Assembly (NCBI GenBank): GCA_022843705.1
Contig: JALHND010000008.1
Coordinates: forward strand, 1-48,866
Direction: 5' to 3'
Length of the DNA stretch: 48,866 nucleotides
Source: Burkholderiales bacterium
GTDB taxonomy: Bacteria; Pseudomonadota; Gammaproteobacteria; Burkholderiales; SG8-41
Shown here: positions 9,690-18,445 of the stretch, in pieces
Numbering within the stretch: the stretch's first letter is position 1
Layout of the letters: the number at the start of each line of letters is the position of its first letter
Notes under the pieces: generated by a model
The model's input: the letters and a program-made list of their open reading frames with translations, nothing else
The model's database searches: none
What the model was told of the DNA's origin: nothing
Translations under genes and position numbers: made by a program

Positions 9690-9716
9690 TAAGTATTTGT
9701 TTTTATTGATATTTTT
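9690..9716. repeat. AT-rich dispersed tract, copy B
   Basis: A 27-base AT-rich tract that matches 31798-31824 at 26 of 27 positions (the single difference is at the seventh base). It lies 31 bases upstream of the clpB sigma-32 promoter. The first ten bases are the reverse complement of CAAATACTTA, found in copies A and C. Confidence 0.65.
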
Positions 9717-9746
9717 CATAATTCCTTTGCGGTGTCCCACAGCGCA

Positions 9747-9774
9747 TTGAAAACCCCCGCGCAGCGCCCCATGT
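9747..9774 (+). promoter_or_regulatory. Sigma-32 heat-shock promoter of clpB
   Basis: TTGAAA (9747-9752), a 14-base spacer and CCCCATGT (9767-9774) match the RpoH consensus (CTTGAAA, 11-16 bases, CCCCATNT) closely. Transcription would begin near 9781, about 27 bases before the clpB ATG. Confidence 0.88.
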
Positions 9775-9807
9775 CAGGAACATTCGATCATCGGCTTTGG
9801 GGCAAAC

Positions 9808-12408
9808 ATGCGCTTCGACAAGTTCACCACGAAATTCCAGCAGGCCTTCGCTGACGCGCAGAGCGCGGCAGTGGGTGGCGACCATTCGTACATCGAGCCG
9901 CAGCACCTGCTGCTGGCCCTGCTCAACCAGCAGGACGGCGGCACAGCGTCGCTGTTGCAGCGCGCCGGCGTCAATGTCAGCGGACTGAAAACCGCGCTGA
10001 AGGCTGCGATCGAGCGCCTGCCGAAGGTCGAGGGCACCGGCGGCGAAGTCACAATCTCGCGCGACCTCGGCAATCTGCTCAACCTGACGGACAGGGAAGC
10101 GCAAAAACGCGGCGACCAGTACATCGCCTCCGAGATGTTCCTGCTGGCGCTGACCCAGGACAAGGGCGAAACCGGCCGCCTGCTGAAGCAGCACGGCGGC
10201 GACCGCGCGCATGTCGAGAAGGCGATCGAGTCACTGCGTGGCGGAGAATCCGTGGGCAATCCCGAAGCCGAAGGCAGCCGTGAGGCGCTGAAAAAATACA
10301 CCCTGGACCTGACCGAGCGCGCGCGCTCAGGGAAACTCGACCCGGTGATCGGCCGCGACGACGAGATCCGCCGCGTGATCCAGATCCTGCAGCGCCGCAC
10401 CAAGAACAACCCGGTGCTGATCGGCGAACCCGGGGTGGGCAAGACCGCGATTGTCGAGGGACTGGCCCAGCGCATCATCAATGGCGAGGTACCGGAGACG
10501 CTGAAAAACAAGCGCGTGCTGTCTCTGGACATGGCGGCGCTGCTTGCCGGCGCGAAATACCGCGGCGAATTCGAGGAGCGCCTGAAATCGGTGTTGAAGG
10601 AAATCTCGCAGGATGCAGGCCAGACCATCGTCTTCATCGACGAACTGCACACCATGGTCGGCGCCGGCAAGGCCGAGGGCGCGATGGATGCGGGCAACAT
10701 GCTGAAGCCGGCGCTGGCGCGCGGCGAACTGCATTGTGTCGGCGCGACGACGCTCGATGAATACCGCAAGTACATCGAGAAGGATGCCGCGCTGGAGCGC
10801 CGTTTCCAGAAGGTGCTGGTTGACGAGCCCTCGGTGGAGGCGACCATTGCCATCCTGCGCGGGCTGCAGGAGAAATACGAGCTGCATCACGGCGTCGAGA
10901 TCACCGACCCGGCGATTGTCGCCGCGGCGGAACTGTCGCACCGCTACATCACCGACCGTTTCCTGCCGGACAAGGCGATCGACCTGATCGACGAGGCTGC
11001 CTCGCGCATCAAGATGGAAATCGACTCCAAGCCGGAATCGATGGACAGGCTCGACCGCCGGCTGATCCAGTTGAAGATCGAGCGCGAAGCGATCAAGAAG
11101 GAAAAGGACGAAGCCTCGCAGAAGCGGCTGGCGCTGCTCGAAGGCGAGATCAGGTCTCTGGAACGGGAGTATGCCGATCTGGAGGAGATCTGGAAGGCGG
11201 AGAAGGCGCAGGTGCAGGGCAGTGCGCACATCAAGGAAGAGATCGACCGCATCCGTGCCGAGATCGTCAAGCTGCAGCGCGCCGGAAAACTCGACAAGGT
11301 GGCTGAGCTCCAGTATGGAAAACTGCCCCAGCTCGAAGCGCAGTTGAAGCAGGCGGAAACCTCGGCTGCACAGCCTGCCAAGCACCGCTTGCTGCGCACC
11401 CATGTCGGCACCGAGGAAATCGCCGAGGTGGTGTCGCGCGCAACCGGCATCCCGGTGTCGAAAATGATGCAGGGCGAACGCGAGAAGCTGCTGAAGATGG
11501 AGGAACGGCTGCACGGCCGCGTGGTCGGTCAGGACGAGGCGGTGCGCCTGGTGTCGGATGCGATCCGCCGCTCGCGCGCCGGTCTCGGCGATCCGAAACG
11601 TCCCTACGGTTCCTTCCTGTTCCTCGGGCCCACGGGTGTCGGCAAGACCGAGCTGTGCAAGGCGCTGGCCGAGTTCATGTTCGATTCCGAGGATCACCTG
11701 ATCCGCATCGACATGTCGGAATTCATGGAGAAACATTCGGTGGCGCGGCTGATCGGCGCGCCGCCGGGTTACGTCGGCTACGAAGAGGGCGGTTACCTGA
11801 CCGAGGCGGTGCGCCGCAAGCCCTACTCGGTGATCCTGCTCGACGAGATCGAGAAGGCGCACCCGGATGTTTTCAACGTGCTGCTGCAGGTGCTTGATGA
11901 CGGCCGCATGACCGACGGCCAGGGGCGGACGGTCGATTTCAAGAACACGGTGATCGTGATGACCTCCAATCTCGGCTCGCAGATGATCCAGGGCATGCAG
12001 GGCGACGATTACCAGGTGGTCAAGCTTGCGGTGCTGGGTGAGGTGAAAACGCAGTTCAGGCCGGAGTTCATCAACCGCATCGACGAAATCGTCGTGTTCC
12101 ACGGCCTTGACGAGAAACACATCAAGTCGATTGCGCGCATCCAGCTCGAATACCTGGAGAAGCGCATCGCGCAGATGGAGATGAAACTCGAGGTCAGTGA
12201 TGCCGCACTGGGTGAAATTGCCGCGGCCGGTTTCGATCCGCTGTATGGCGCGCGTCCGTTGAAGCGCGCGATCCAGGCGCAGCTCGAGAACCCGCTGGCC
12301 AGGCACATACTTGAAGGCCGATTTGCTCCCAAGGACGTGATCCGGGTTGATGCGAAGAAGGGCATCATGGTGTTTGAAAAGGGTACCGTCGAGGTTGTGG
12401 CAGCTTGA
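9808..12408 (+). CDS. clpB: ATP-dependent disaggregase ClpB
   Basis: An 866-residue Hsp100 disaggregase. With DnaK/DnaJ/GrpE it extracts polypeptides from aggregates in the cytoplasm. Domain order is the Clp N-domain (about 1-150), the first AAA+ module (Walker A GEPGVGKT near residue 205, Walker [20 protein letters not shown]), the ClpB-specific coiled-coil M-domain (about 410-525), and the second AAA+ module ([14 protein letters not shown] near 606, [14 protein letters not shown]). A C-terminal D2-small domain ([16 protein letters not shown]) follows. The M-domain separates it from ClpA/ClpC. The length matches full-length ClpB; an internal start for the short form is possible but not assigned. 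It is monocistronic behind a sigma-32 promoter. Confidence 0.98.
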   Translation: MRFDKFTTKFQQAFADAQSAAVGGDHSYIEPQHLLLALLNQQDGGTASLLQRAGVNVSGLKTALKAAIERLPKVEGTGGEVTISRDLGNLLNLTDREAQKRGDQYIASEMFLLALTQDKGETGRLLKQHGGDRAHVEKAIESLRGGESVGNPEAEGSREALKKYTLDLTERARSGKLDPVIGRDDEIRRVIQILQRRTKNNPVLIGEPGVGKTAIVEGLAQRIINGEVPETLKNKRVLSLDMAALLAGAKYRGEFEERLKSVLKEISQDAGQTIVFIDELHTMVGAGKAEGAMDAGNMLKPALARGELHCVGATTLDEYRKYIEKDAALERRFQKVLVDEPSVEATIAILRGLQEKYELHHGVEITDPAIVAAAELSHRYITDRFLPDKAIDLIDEAASRIKMEIDSKPESMDRLDRRLIQLKIEREAIKKEKDEASQKRLALLEGEIRSLEREYADLEEIWKAEKAQVQGSAHIKEEIDRIRAEIVKLQRAGKLDKVAELQYGKLPQLEAQLKQAETSAAQPAKHRLLRTHVGTEEIAEVVSRATGIPVSKMMQGEREKLLKMEERLHGRVVGQDEAVRLVSDAIRRSRAGLGDPKRPYGSFLFLGPTGVGKTELCKALAEFMFDSEDHLIRIDMSEFMEKHSVARLIGAPPGYVGYEEGGYLTEAVRRKPYSVILLDEIEKAHPDVFNVLLQVLDDGRMTDGQGRTVDFKNTVIVMTSNLGSQMIQGMQGDDYQVVKLAVLGEVKTQFRPEFINRIDEIVVFHGLDEKHIKSIARIQLEYLEKRIAQMEMKLEVSDAALGEIAAAGFDPLYGARPLKRAIQAQLENPLARHILEGRFAPKDVIRVDAKKGIMVFEKGTVEVVAA

Positions 12409-12791
12409 GCCGAAGTGGAGGTTTCGCCGCCAAGCGCCTGTTTTTCCGGCGTAAAAAAATCGGCCATGCGATTGCCGAAAATGGGCGTTGACGGGGCGTT
12501 GCGGCGGGCGTAAAAAGGAGCCAGAGATGCGCAGCACTGCGGACCCGGTACCGGGGATGCAGAGCGCGAGATTCCGGGCGACCGTCCGGATATCGCCTGC
12601 CGAGGCAGCGGCCGCAAGCCCTTGCCGGCGCAAATCCGGACTGGTGAAATGCCATTCATCAAAGGACGCCGCTCTACGGTGGCGCCGCAGCCGGGGAACC
12701 GGTTGCACCAAAGCCCCGCTTTTGCGGGGCTTTCCATTTTCTGCCGCCATGTCCGCCTGATTCTTCGCTTGGGGCGGCCAATGCTGCGGGT
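12409..12791. other. Intergenic region after clpB
   Basis: This is 383 bases between two convergent genes. I see no convincing coding region: short frames on both strands lack family motifs and ribosome-binding sites suited to their starts. A strong hairpin terminator closes it at 12710-12733. The stretch 12520-12705 is GC-rich with several short inverted repeats (for example around ACCCGGTACCGGG) and could include a small RNA ending at that terminator. I did not recognise 6S, SRP, tmRNA or RNase P RNA in it. Confidence 0.4.
12710..12738. terminator. Hairpin terminator between clpB and the lipocalin-like gene
   Basis: A 10-base stem AAAGCCCCGC (12710-12719), a TTTT loop and GCGGGGCTTT (12724-12733). 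The A and T ends make it usable from both directions, for clpB or an RNA on the plus strand and for the operon ending at 12792 on the minus strand. Confidence 0.75.
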
Positions 12792-13886
12792 TCAGATTGC
12801 CAGCGGCCGCAGATAACCTGTGAGTTCGAGGTAACCGCGTCCGATCTCCCGTCCCTGGCGGTATGCGCGCATGGCGCCTTCCCAGTAGACCGCACCGGTG
12901 GTGGCGCGCGTATCGTTTTCCTGGTCATCCATCAGTGGTTCCAGGCTGAACTCCACCGGACCCGCAGTGACGGTGAAGGCCACAGGGTAGTCCGCTCCGG
13001 TGCGTGGGGAACGCCAGCGGCGGAGCGGAACCAGTTGTACTTCTTCCGGCCTGAAGTTGCGTGTCCTGCCTGCGGCATCGCGCCAGGCGCCTCCTGTCCA
13101 CAAGGTGCAGCCGCGCCGGTCACGGATGCGAAAGGCCATGACGGCGCCGCCGTCTGCGAGATTGATGCCCATCCAGTCCCAGCCCGCAGCATCCGGTTCA
13201 AGATAGGAAGACGACCATTCGTGATCGAGCCAGGCCTCGCCGGTCACCGCTTGCACATTGCCGCCGGCACGCAGCTCGCCCGCGACGCGCAGATGGGGAA
13301 TGCTGTAGTAGTGGCTCGCGGATTCCGCACCGGGTCCCTTGCGGCTGTAGCCCTGCACGCCCTGCAGCAGCGGCGGCTGTCCGGGCGTCATCACCAGGTT
13401 CAGGCCCATCTCGGGTGCCGCGATCACGCTGCGGTACCGGGGGCCGTCACGGACCAGTTGCCATTGGTCGAGCCATACCCGTGTATTGCCGGTTTCGCTG
13501 CCGGCAAGTCCGAAACCCTGGCGCGCCGCACGTTGCACATGCAGCAGGCGGCCGTGCCGGCTGTCAGCAATGGCGGCGTGGGCAATGATGACGTGTTCGG
13601 GGTTGAAGCGGCTTGGATTGCCGGCGGTCAGGCGCGGCCGGGCGCGGAAGAAGGTGATCTGGAATCCGCGGTCGGGATGTCCGGCGCTGCGCAGCCATCC
13701 GGTGACGTACCACCACTCGACGCGGTATTCCGGGTGGCTGCCGTGATCGTGCGGAAAGCTGATCCGGTAGTCGGGGCGCACGGCAGCGAATGCCGTTGCG
13801 GGTGTTTCAGCCGCCTGCGCCCGCCCGAGTCCGAGAGCAGGCAGTGTGGCGAGCAGCATCCGGCGTTTACGGGAGAAGTCAGCCAT
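12792..13886 (-). CDS. Lipocalin-like / CrtC-family exported protein (AttH-like)
   Basis: A 364-residue protein of the lipocalin-like family named after hydroxyneurosporene synthase CrtC and the AttH component of AttEFGH. Typical segments are VEWWYVTGWL, HYYSIPHL, GEAWLDHEWSS, AVYWEGAM and GYLELTGYL, spread over two beta-rich halves. The N-terminus MADFSRKRRMLLATLPALG ends in AQA and looks like a signal peptide, possibly Tat type because of the SRKRR run, so it should act in the periplasm. It starts 7 bases after the permease stop and is the last gene of the ABC operon. In such clusters it probably works with the lipid or hydrophobic-ligand transporter. A carotenoid role is unlikely, since no carotenoid genes are near. 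Confidence 0.82.
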   Translation of the reverse strand: MADFSRKRRMLLATLPALGLGRAQAAETPATAFAAVRPDYRISFPHDHGSHPEYRVEWWYVTGWLRSAGHPDRGFQITFFRARPRLTAGNPSRFNPEHVIIAHAAIADSRHGRLLHVQRAARQGFGLAGSETGNTRVWLDQWQLVRDGPRYRSVIAAPEMGLNLVMTPGQPPLLQGVQGYSRKGPGAESASHYYSIPHLRVAGELRAGGNVQAVTGEAWLDHEWSSSYLEPDAAGWDWMGINLADGGAVMAFRIRDRRGCTLWTGGAWRDAAGRTRNFRPEEVQLVPLRRWRSPRTGADYPVAFTVTAGPVEFSLEPLMDDQENDTRATTGAVYWEGAMRAYRQGREIGRGYLELTGYLRPLAI

Positions 13887-13892
13887 GGCGGA

Positions 13893-16403
13893 TTACCAGT
13901 CCTCGCGCACGGCGCGGGTCATTTCGCTGCGCGTGGCCAGCACCGCCGTGCAGCGCGCGGCAAGGGCTGCACACAGCACGATGCTGCAGAACAGGAGGGG
14001 CAGCAGCAGCCAGGGCACGGCAAGATCCATGCTCCAGTGGAAGGATTGCCGGTTGATGACCCGGATCAGCAGCAGGCCGATGACGCCGCCGCAGGCCATT
14101 CCGCACAAGGCGCCCACGGCCGAACTCAATGCGCCTTCACCGGCGAGCATGACGGCGATCTCGCGCCGGGTCATGCCGAGATGGCGCAGCATGCCGAATT
14201 CCTGCCGGCGTGCCAGCGCCTGCGCACTGAAGGCGAGGCCGACGCCGAGCAGGCCGATGGCCAGTGCGGCAATCTGCAGTGCCCAGGTGACGGCAAAGGT
14301 GCGGTCAAAAATGGCCAGCGAGAGCCTGCGGATGTCTCGGGTATCGGCAATATCCAGAGCGCTGCCGTTACCGATGGCATGGCGGATGCCGTCGGCGGCG
14401 GCTTCAACGGTCACGCCGGGTGCGAGCCAGGCAGCAAGGTCATTGATCCGGAGGTCGCCGGTGAGCCTGATGTAATCCGCACGGTCGATCACGATGGCGC
14501 CGTTCTGACGGGCGTAGTCGCGCCAGATTCCGGCGACTATCCAGGCCTGCGGCTGCTCACCCAGCGGCAGCAGCAGACGGTCGCCGGGGCGCAGCTGAAG
14601 GACGTCCGCGACCAGTTCACTGATCCAGGCCGCGGGTGGAGAACCTTCCGGCAGTGCAGGGGGCGTATCCACCAGGGGCAGCGTCCGGGCAAATCCGCCG
14701 TCGCCGGGATCACGCGCGATCAAGGTCATCGCGGGCCTCTGCGGATGCAGCAGCAGATTGACCGAGCGCAGGAATTCAACCCGCTGCAGGCCGGGCAGTT
14801 CCGTGATGCGCTGCTGCACGGCAGGCGTCAGGTAGCCGGTCTCGCCGCTGCTTGCCGCCCGCACATGGATGTCGGCCGGCAGGACCTGGTGCAGCCAGGT
14901 GTCCAGTGAAGTGCGGAAGGAATGGATCATCAGCAGCATCGCGACCACCAGGCTGAAGCTGACCAGGATCGACGACATGCTGATGGCGACATGGCGCGGC
15001 GTGGCGATCAGGCGCGCCAGACCCAGCGCGTGAGGCATCGGCAGTTGCAGAGGCAGGGCGCGCAGGAGACCGATGGCGACGGGGGGAAGCACCAGCACCG
15101 ATCCGAGCAGCAGGAGGGCGATGGCGGCGTATCCCGGAAGCGGCAACTCGCCCGGATGCGGCAACCACAGCAGCAGTGCGGCGCCGGCGATGGCGGCCAG
15201 TCCGTACCGGAGCGGCCTGGACCCGGGGGTCTGCCCGGCAGGATCTCCGGCACGCAGGCCTTGTGCCGGCGGCAGTCCGGAAATTTCCAGGGCCGGTGCC
15301 AGCGTGCCGATCACGGCGAACACGACGCCCAGCAACAGGAAAAACACCAGCGTCACGGGTTCGACATGCAGATTCGCCTGCATTTGGCGGAAATACCCGG
15401 CGCCGAGATCGACGCCACTGGCGGCGAGCAACTGGTGGGCCAGCAGCCCGCCGGCGGCAATGCCGATGAGTCCGCCGGCGGCGCCGATTGCAGCGCCTTC
15501 ACCCAGCAGCAGTCCCAGCACCGCAGGTCGCGAAACCCCGAGCGCGCGCAGCAGGGAAATCTGCATGCGCCGCCGGAGTATCGCCAGGGTTTGCGTGGAA
15601 TAGACCACGAAAGCGCCCGTAAACAGCGCGATCAGCGCCAGCATGTCGAGGTTGGTCCGGTATGCCCGGGTCAGTGCAGCGCTGCGCCGGTTCTCCGCGT
15701 CCGGGGACAATACGTGGACACCTGCAGGCAGCAGGGTTTGCAGCGACCGCTGCACCGACAGCATGTCGGCCTGCGGTTCCACACGGACATCGATGCGATG
15801 CAGTGTGCCGGTCATTCCGAAGCGCCACTGCGCGGCGGCGATGTCCATGATGCCCAGCGGCTGCCGGTAGGCACCATCCGGCAGGATTGCGGCAACGCGC
15901 AGGCGGACGGTTTCGGTGCCGGCCAGGAAGTCCAGGCGGTCGCCGGTGCTGACCCCGAATGCCCGGGCCGCCGCCGCCGAGAGCAGGATGTTGTCGGGAT
16001 CGAAAAGATCGATGGCCGGCAGGGCTTCTCCGGCGAACAGCGCCGGCTGCAGTTCGCGTGCACGCAAGGCGTCGATGCCGATGATTTTCAGCGCCGGTGC
16101 AGCGGCAGTCCGGGACGCCTGGAATTCCAGCGCGGGGCTGGCGATGGCGATGCCGGGCAGGCCGGCGATACGCGGATACAGCATTTCGTCGAATCCCTGG
16201 CGCGGGCCGCGGATGACGAGATCGGCCTCGCCGGCGAGTTGCAATGCGGCCCTGCGGAATTCGGCGGCCGCGCTGGCATTGACCAGGTGCACCGAAAAAC
16301 CCAGAGCGATGCCGCAGGCGATGGCCAGCACGGCGAGCAGGGTGCGTCCGGGTGAGGAGCGCAGCGGCCCGCCGACCAGTGCCTGCCAGGCAGCGCGGAT
16401 CAT
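13893..16403 (-). CDS. FtsX-family ABC transporter permease, long fused form
   Basis: An 836-residue permease with two FtsX domains and periplasmic MacB-like domains. Membrane segments are visible at about residues 21-42, in a group from about 255 to 400, a central pair near 420-470, one near 490, and a terminal group from about 690 to 830. This is the double-length type seen in YbbP and in AttFG-like systems, where one polypeptide replaces a permease pair. Such permeases usually move lipids or lipoproteins across the periplasmic face rather than import solutes. The ATG at 16401-16403 overlaps the stop of the ATPase gene (ATGA), and the lipocalin-like gene follows at once. The substrate is unknown. 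Confidence 0.88.
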   Translation of the reverse strand: MIRAAWQALVGGPLRSSPGRTLLAVLAIACGIALGFSVHLVNASAAAEFRRAALQLAGEADLVIRGPRQGFDEMLYPRIAGLPGIAIASPALEFQASRTAAAPALKIIGIDALRARELQPALFAGEALPAIDLFDPDNILLSAAAARAFGVSTGDRLDFLAGTETVRLRVAAILPDGAYRQPLGIMDIAAAQWRFGMTGTLHRIDVRVEPQADMLSVQRSLQTLLPAGVHVLSPDAENRRSAALTRAYRTNLDMLALIALFTGAFVVYSTQTLAILRRRMQISLLRALGVSRPAVLGLLLGEGAAIGAAGGLIGIAAGGLLAHQLLAASGVDLGAGYFRQMQANLHVEPVTLVFFLLLGVVFAVIGTLAPALEISGLPPAQGLRAGDPAGQTPGSRPLRYGLAAIAGAALLLWLPHPGELPLPGYAAIALLLLGSVLVLPPVAIGLLRALPLQLPMPHALGLARLIATPRHVAISMSSILVSFSLVVAMLLMIHSFRTSLDTWLHQVLPADIHVRAASSGETGYLTPAVQQRITELPGLQRVEFLRSVNLLLHPQRPAMTLIARDPGDGGFARTLPLVDTPPALPEGSPPAAWISELVADVLQLRPGDRLLLPLGEQPQAWIVAGIWRDYARQNGAIVIDRADYIRLTGDLRINDLAAWLAPGVTVEAAADGIRHAIGNGSALDIADTRDIRRLSLAIFDRTFAVTWALQIAALAIGLLGVGLAFSAQALARRQEFGMLRHLGMTRREIAVMLAGEGALSSAVGALCGMACGGVIGLLLIRVINRQSFHWSMDLAVPWLLLPLLFCSIVLCAALAARCTAVLATRSEMTRAVREDW

Positions 16404-17065
16404 TCTGGCCGGAGGACGCCGCCGTCCAGCCGGTAGCAGCGGTCTGCGGATGCGGCGGCGGCCATGGAATGCGTGACCAGGATGCCGATGCTGTTGCAGG
16501 ACCTGATCTGTTCGCGGAGCAGCGCCAGCACCTGGCCTGCGCTTCCGGGATCAAGATTGCCAGTTGGTTCATCGGCCAGCACGACCTGTGGCCGATGTGC
16601 CAGCGCGCGGGCTATGGCGACCCGCTGCGATTCGCCACCGGAGAGGGTACCCGGGAAACGGTGTACCAGTCCGGAAAGGCCGACGGCTTCCAGCATGGCA
16701 TGGGCGCGCTGCTGGGCTTCGCGATGGGCGACGCCGTTGAGTTTCAGCGACAACGCGGCATTGTCGAGCACGGTGAGATGCGGCAGCAGCAGGAAGGCCT
16801 GGAAGACAAAACCCATCCGGCTGCGGCGCAGGCGGGTTCGCGCGCCATCGTCCAGCGTGGTCAGATCGCGGTTGTCGAGCAGGATTTTGCCGGAGTCGGG
16901 CAGTTCAAGTCCCGCGACAAGGTTGAGCAGCGTGGATTTGCCGGAGCCGGATTCGCCGACAATGGCAATGTATTCGCCCGGATGCAGTTCGAGGTTGACG
17001 TCCTGCAGGACAGGCCGGGCATCCGGCTCCCGGTAAGCCTTGTGCAGGTGGCTGAGGCTGAGCAT
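16400..17065 (-). CDS. ABC transporter ATP-binding protein, LolD/MacB type
   Basis: A 221-residue nucleotide-binding subunit. Visible motifs are Walker A GESGSGKST (residues about 36-44), the Q-loop in RMGFVFQAF, the signature LSGGESQRVAIARALA, Walker B VVLADEPTGNLD and the H-loop ILVTHSMAAA. This pattern matches the LolD/MacB/YbbA subgroup that pairs with FtsX-type permeases. Its stop overlaps the start of the permease gene by four bases, so the two should form one transporter. It begins 39 bases after the hydrolase-OsmC gene on the same strand. Cytoplasmic, at the inner face of the membrane. Confidence 0.93.
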   Translation of the reverse strand: MLSLSHLHKAYREPDARPVLQDVNLELHPGEYIAIVGESGSGKSTLLNLVAGLELPDSGKILLDNRDLTTLDDGARTRLRRSRMGFVFQAFLLLPHLTVLDNAALSLKLNGVAHREAQQRAHAMLEAVGLSGLVHRFPGTLSGGESQRVAIARALAHRPQVVLADEPTGNLDPGSAGQVLALLREQIRSCNSIGILVTHSMAAAASADRCYRLDGGVLRPE

Positions 17066-17104
17066 GGCAGGCCGATTATTCCACGCGTGCCCCTGTCTTC
17101 CCAG

Positions 17105-18337
17105 TCAGTTGCCGGCGGGTGCCGTGCTGATCACGATTTCGGAGTGCAGCGTGCGGTGTACCGGACACTTGTCGGCGATTTCCATCAGCCGGCTGCGTTG
17201 TGCGGAATCGAGATTTCCGGTCAGCGTGATTTCGCGCTCGATCCGGTCCACCTTGCCCTCGCGGGTTTCGCATTCGGCGCAATCCGCGGCATGAACCTTG
17301 TCATGCCGGAGCGTGACGGCGATGCGTTCCAGCGGCCACTTCTTCTGGTCGGCGTACATGCGCAGTGTCATCGAGGTGCATGCGCCAAGACCCGCCAGCA
17401 GGAGGTCGTAGGGGCTGAACCCGGAATCGTTGCCGCCGACGCTGGCGGGTTCATCCGCGCGCAGGTGATGCGGCCCGGAAGAGATATCCTGGATGAAACG
17501 GCCTTCGCCGGTTTCCCGGACGACGATGTCGCCCTGCCGTGCCGTGGTGGCGGCTGCAACGGTGTCCTCAGGATTGCCGATATAACGGCTTGCCCAGGCC
17601 GCCAGCACCGCTGCGACATAGGCCGCATCGGTTCTGGCGGTCAGCAGATGGTCGGCGGTGTCGAGTGATATGAAACTTTTCGGGTGTTTTGCCGCCGTGA
17701 AGATGCGCGCGGCATTGTCGATATCGACCGTGGTGTCGCGCGGGGAATGGAATACCAGCAGCGCCTTGCGCAGCTTGCCGATGCGATCACCGTTGTCGTG
17801 GCCGGCGAGGTCGTCGAGAAACTGTTTGCGGATGCGGAAGCTGCGGCCGGCAAGCGTGACTTCGGCTTCACCGCGGGCCTCGATTTCGGGATTGGCCTCG
17901 CCCAGCAGATGCCGCACATGCGCCGGATCGAAAGGCGCTCCAATGGTGGCGACGGCAGCGGCATCGGCAATCTGCGATGCGGCCGCAAGCACTGCGGCAC
18001 CGCCTAGGCTGTGTCCGATCAGCACACGCGGCAGGCCGTGGTTCGCGCGCAGCCACGAAGCGGCAGCGACGAGGTCGGCGACATTGGATGAAAAATTGGT
18101 GTTCGCAAAATCGCCGGCGCTGCCGCCGAGACCGGTGAAATCGAAACGCAGCACGCCGAACCCGTGTTCGACCAGGGCGGTGCTGATGCGCGCGGCCGCC
18201 AGCGAATCCTTGGAGCAGGTGAAACAGTGTGCGAACAGTGCATAGGCCCGCGGCTGCTGCGCCGGCATGTCGAGGCGGGCAGCAAGCGGACTTCCGAGGG
18301 CGCCGGGAAAATGGACGGCTCTGGTCTGTGCAGTCAT
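17105..18337 (-). CDS. Bifunctional alpha/beta hydrolase - OsmC fusion
   Basis: A 410-residue fusion. Residues 1-250 form an alpha/beta hydrolase with nucleophile Ser110 in IGHSLGG, probable Asp201 (HSPRDTTVD) and His230 (TADHLL). Residues about 265-410 form an OsmC/Ohr-like domain with two cysteines, Cys320 (LGACTSMTL) and Cys391 (DKCPVHRTL), positioned like the redox pair that reduces organic hydroperoxides. The combination is a known architecture whose natural substrate is not settled; lipid hydroperoxide or ester detoxification is a reasonable inference. The ATG at 18337 is chosen because AAGGAG lies 10 bases upstream. It probably leads the operon with the ABC ATPase, permease and lipocalin-like gene, and diverges from the first TctC gene. 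Confidence 0.9.
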   Translation of the reverse strand: MTAQTRAVHFPGALGSPLAARLDMPAQQPRAYALFAHCFTCSKDSLAAARISTALVEHGFGVLRFDFTGLGGSAGDFANTNFSSNVADLVAAASWLRANHGLPRVLIGHSLGGAAVLAAASQIADAAAVATIGAPFDPAHVRHLLGEANPEIEARGEAEVTLAGRSFRIRKQFLDDLAGHDNGDRIGKLRKALLVFHSPRDTTVDIDNAARIFTAAKHPKSFISLDTADHLLTARTDAAYVAAVLAAWASRYIGNPEDTVAAATTARQGDIVVRETGEGRFIQDISSGPHHLRADEPASVGGNDSGFSPYDLLLAGLGACTSMTLRMYADQKKWPLERIAVTLRHDKVHAADCAECETREGKVDRIEREITLTGNLDSAQRSRLMEIADKCPVHRTLHSEIVISTAPAGN

Positions 18338-18445
18338 GTGCAGGGCTCCTTGAGGGCGGCGGCGGCCTGCCGCGCAGTCAGTTGGCAAGTATGCAGTGGT
18401 ATCATTGCGCTTCAGTTTTTTATTGGCACAAAAGGAGAAATCTGT

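Noticed and set aside
10327-12750. An 807-codon open frame opposite clpB
   Set aside because: Its sequence is the mirror of ClpB codons, rich in His/Arg/Leu/Gln with no family motif. Long antisense frames are common in GC-rich genes.
12488-12760. A 90-codon frame after clpB as a small gene
   Set aside because: It runs through the terminator hairpin and has basic low-complexity content with no recognisable motif.
14922-16355. A 477-codon open frame opposite the ABC permease
   Set aside because: Composition is Gln/Gly/His/Asp-rich antisense sequence, and the permease has clear membrane helices and operon spacing.
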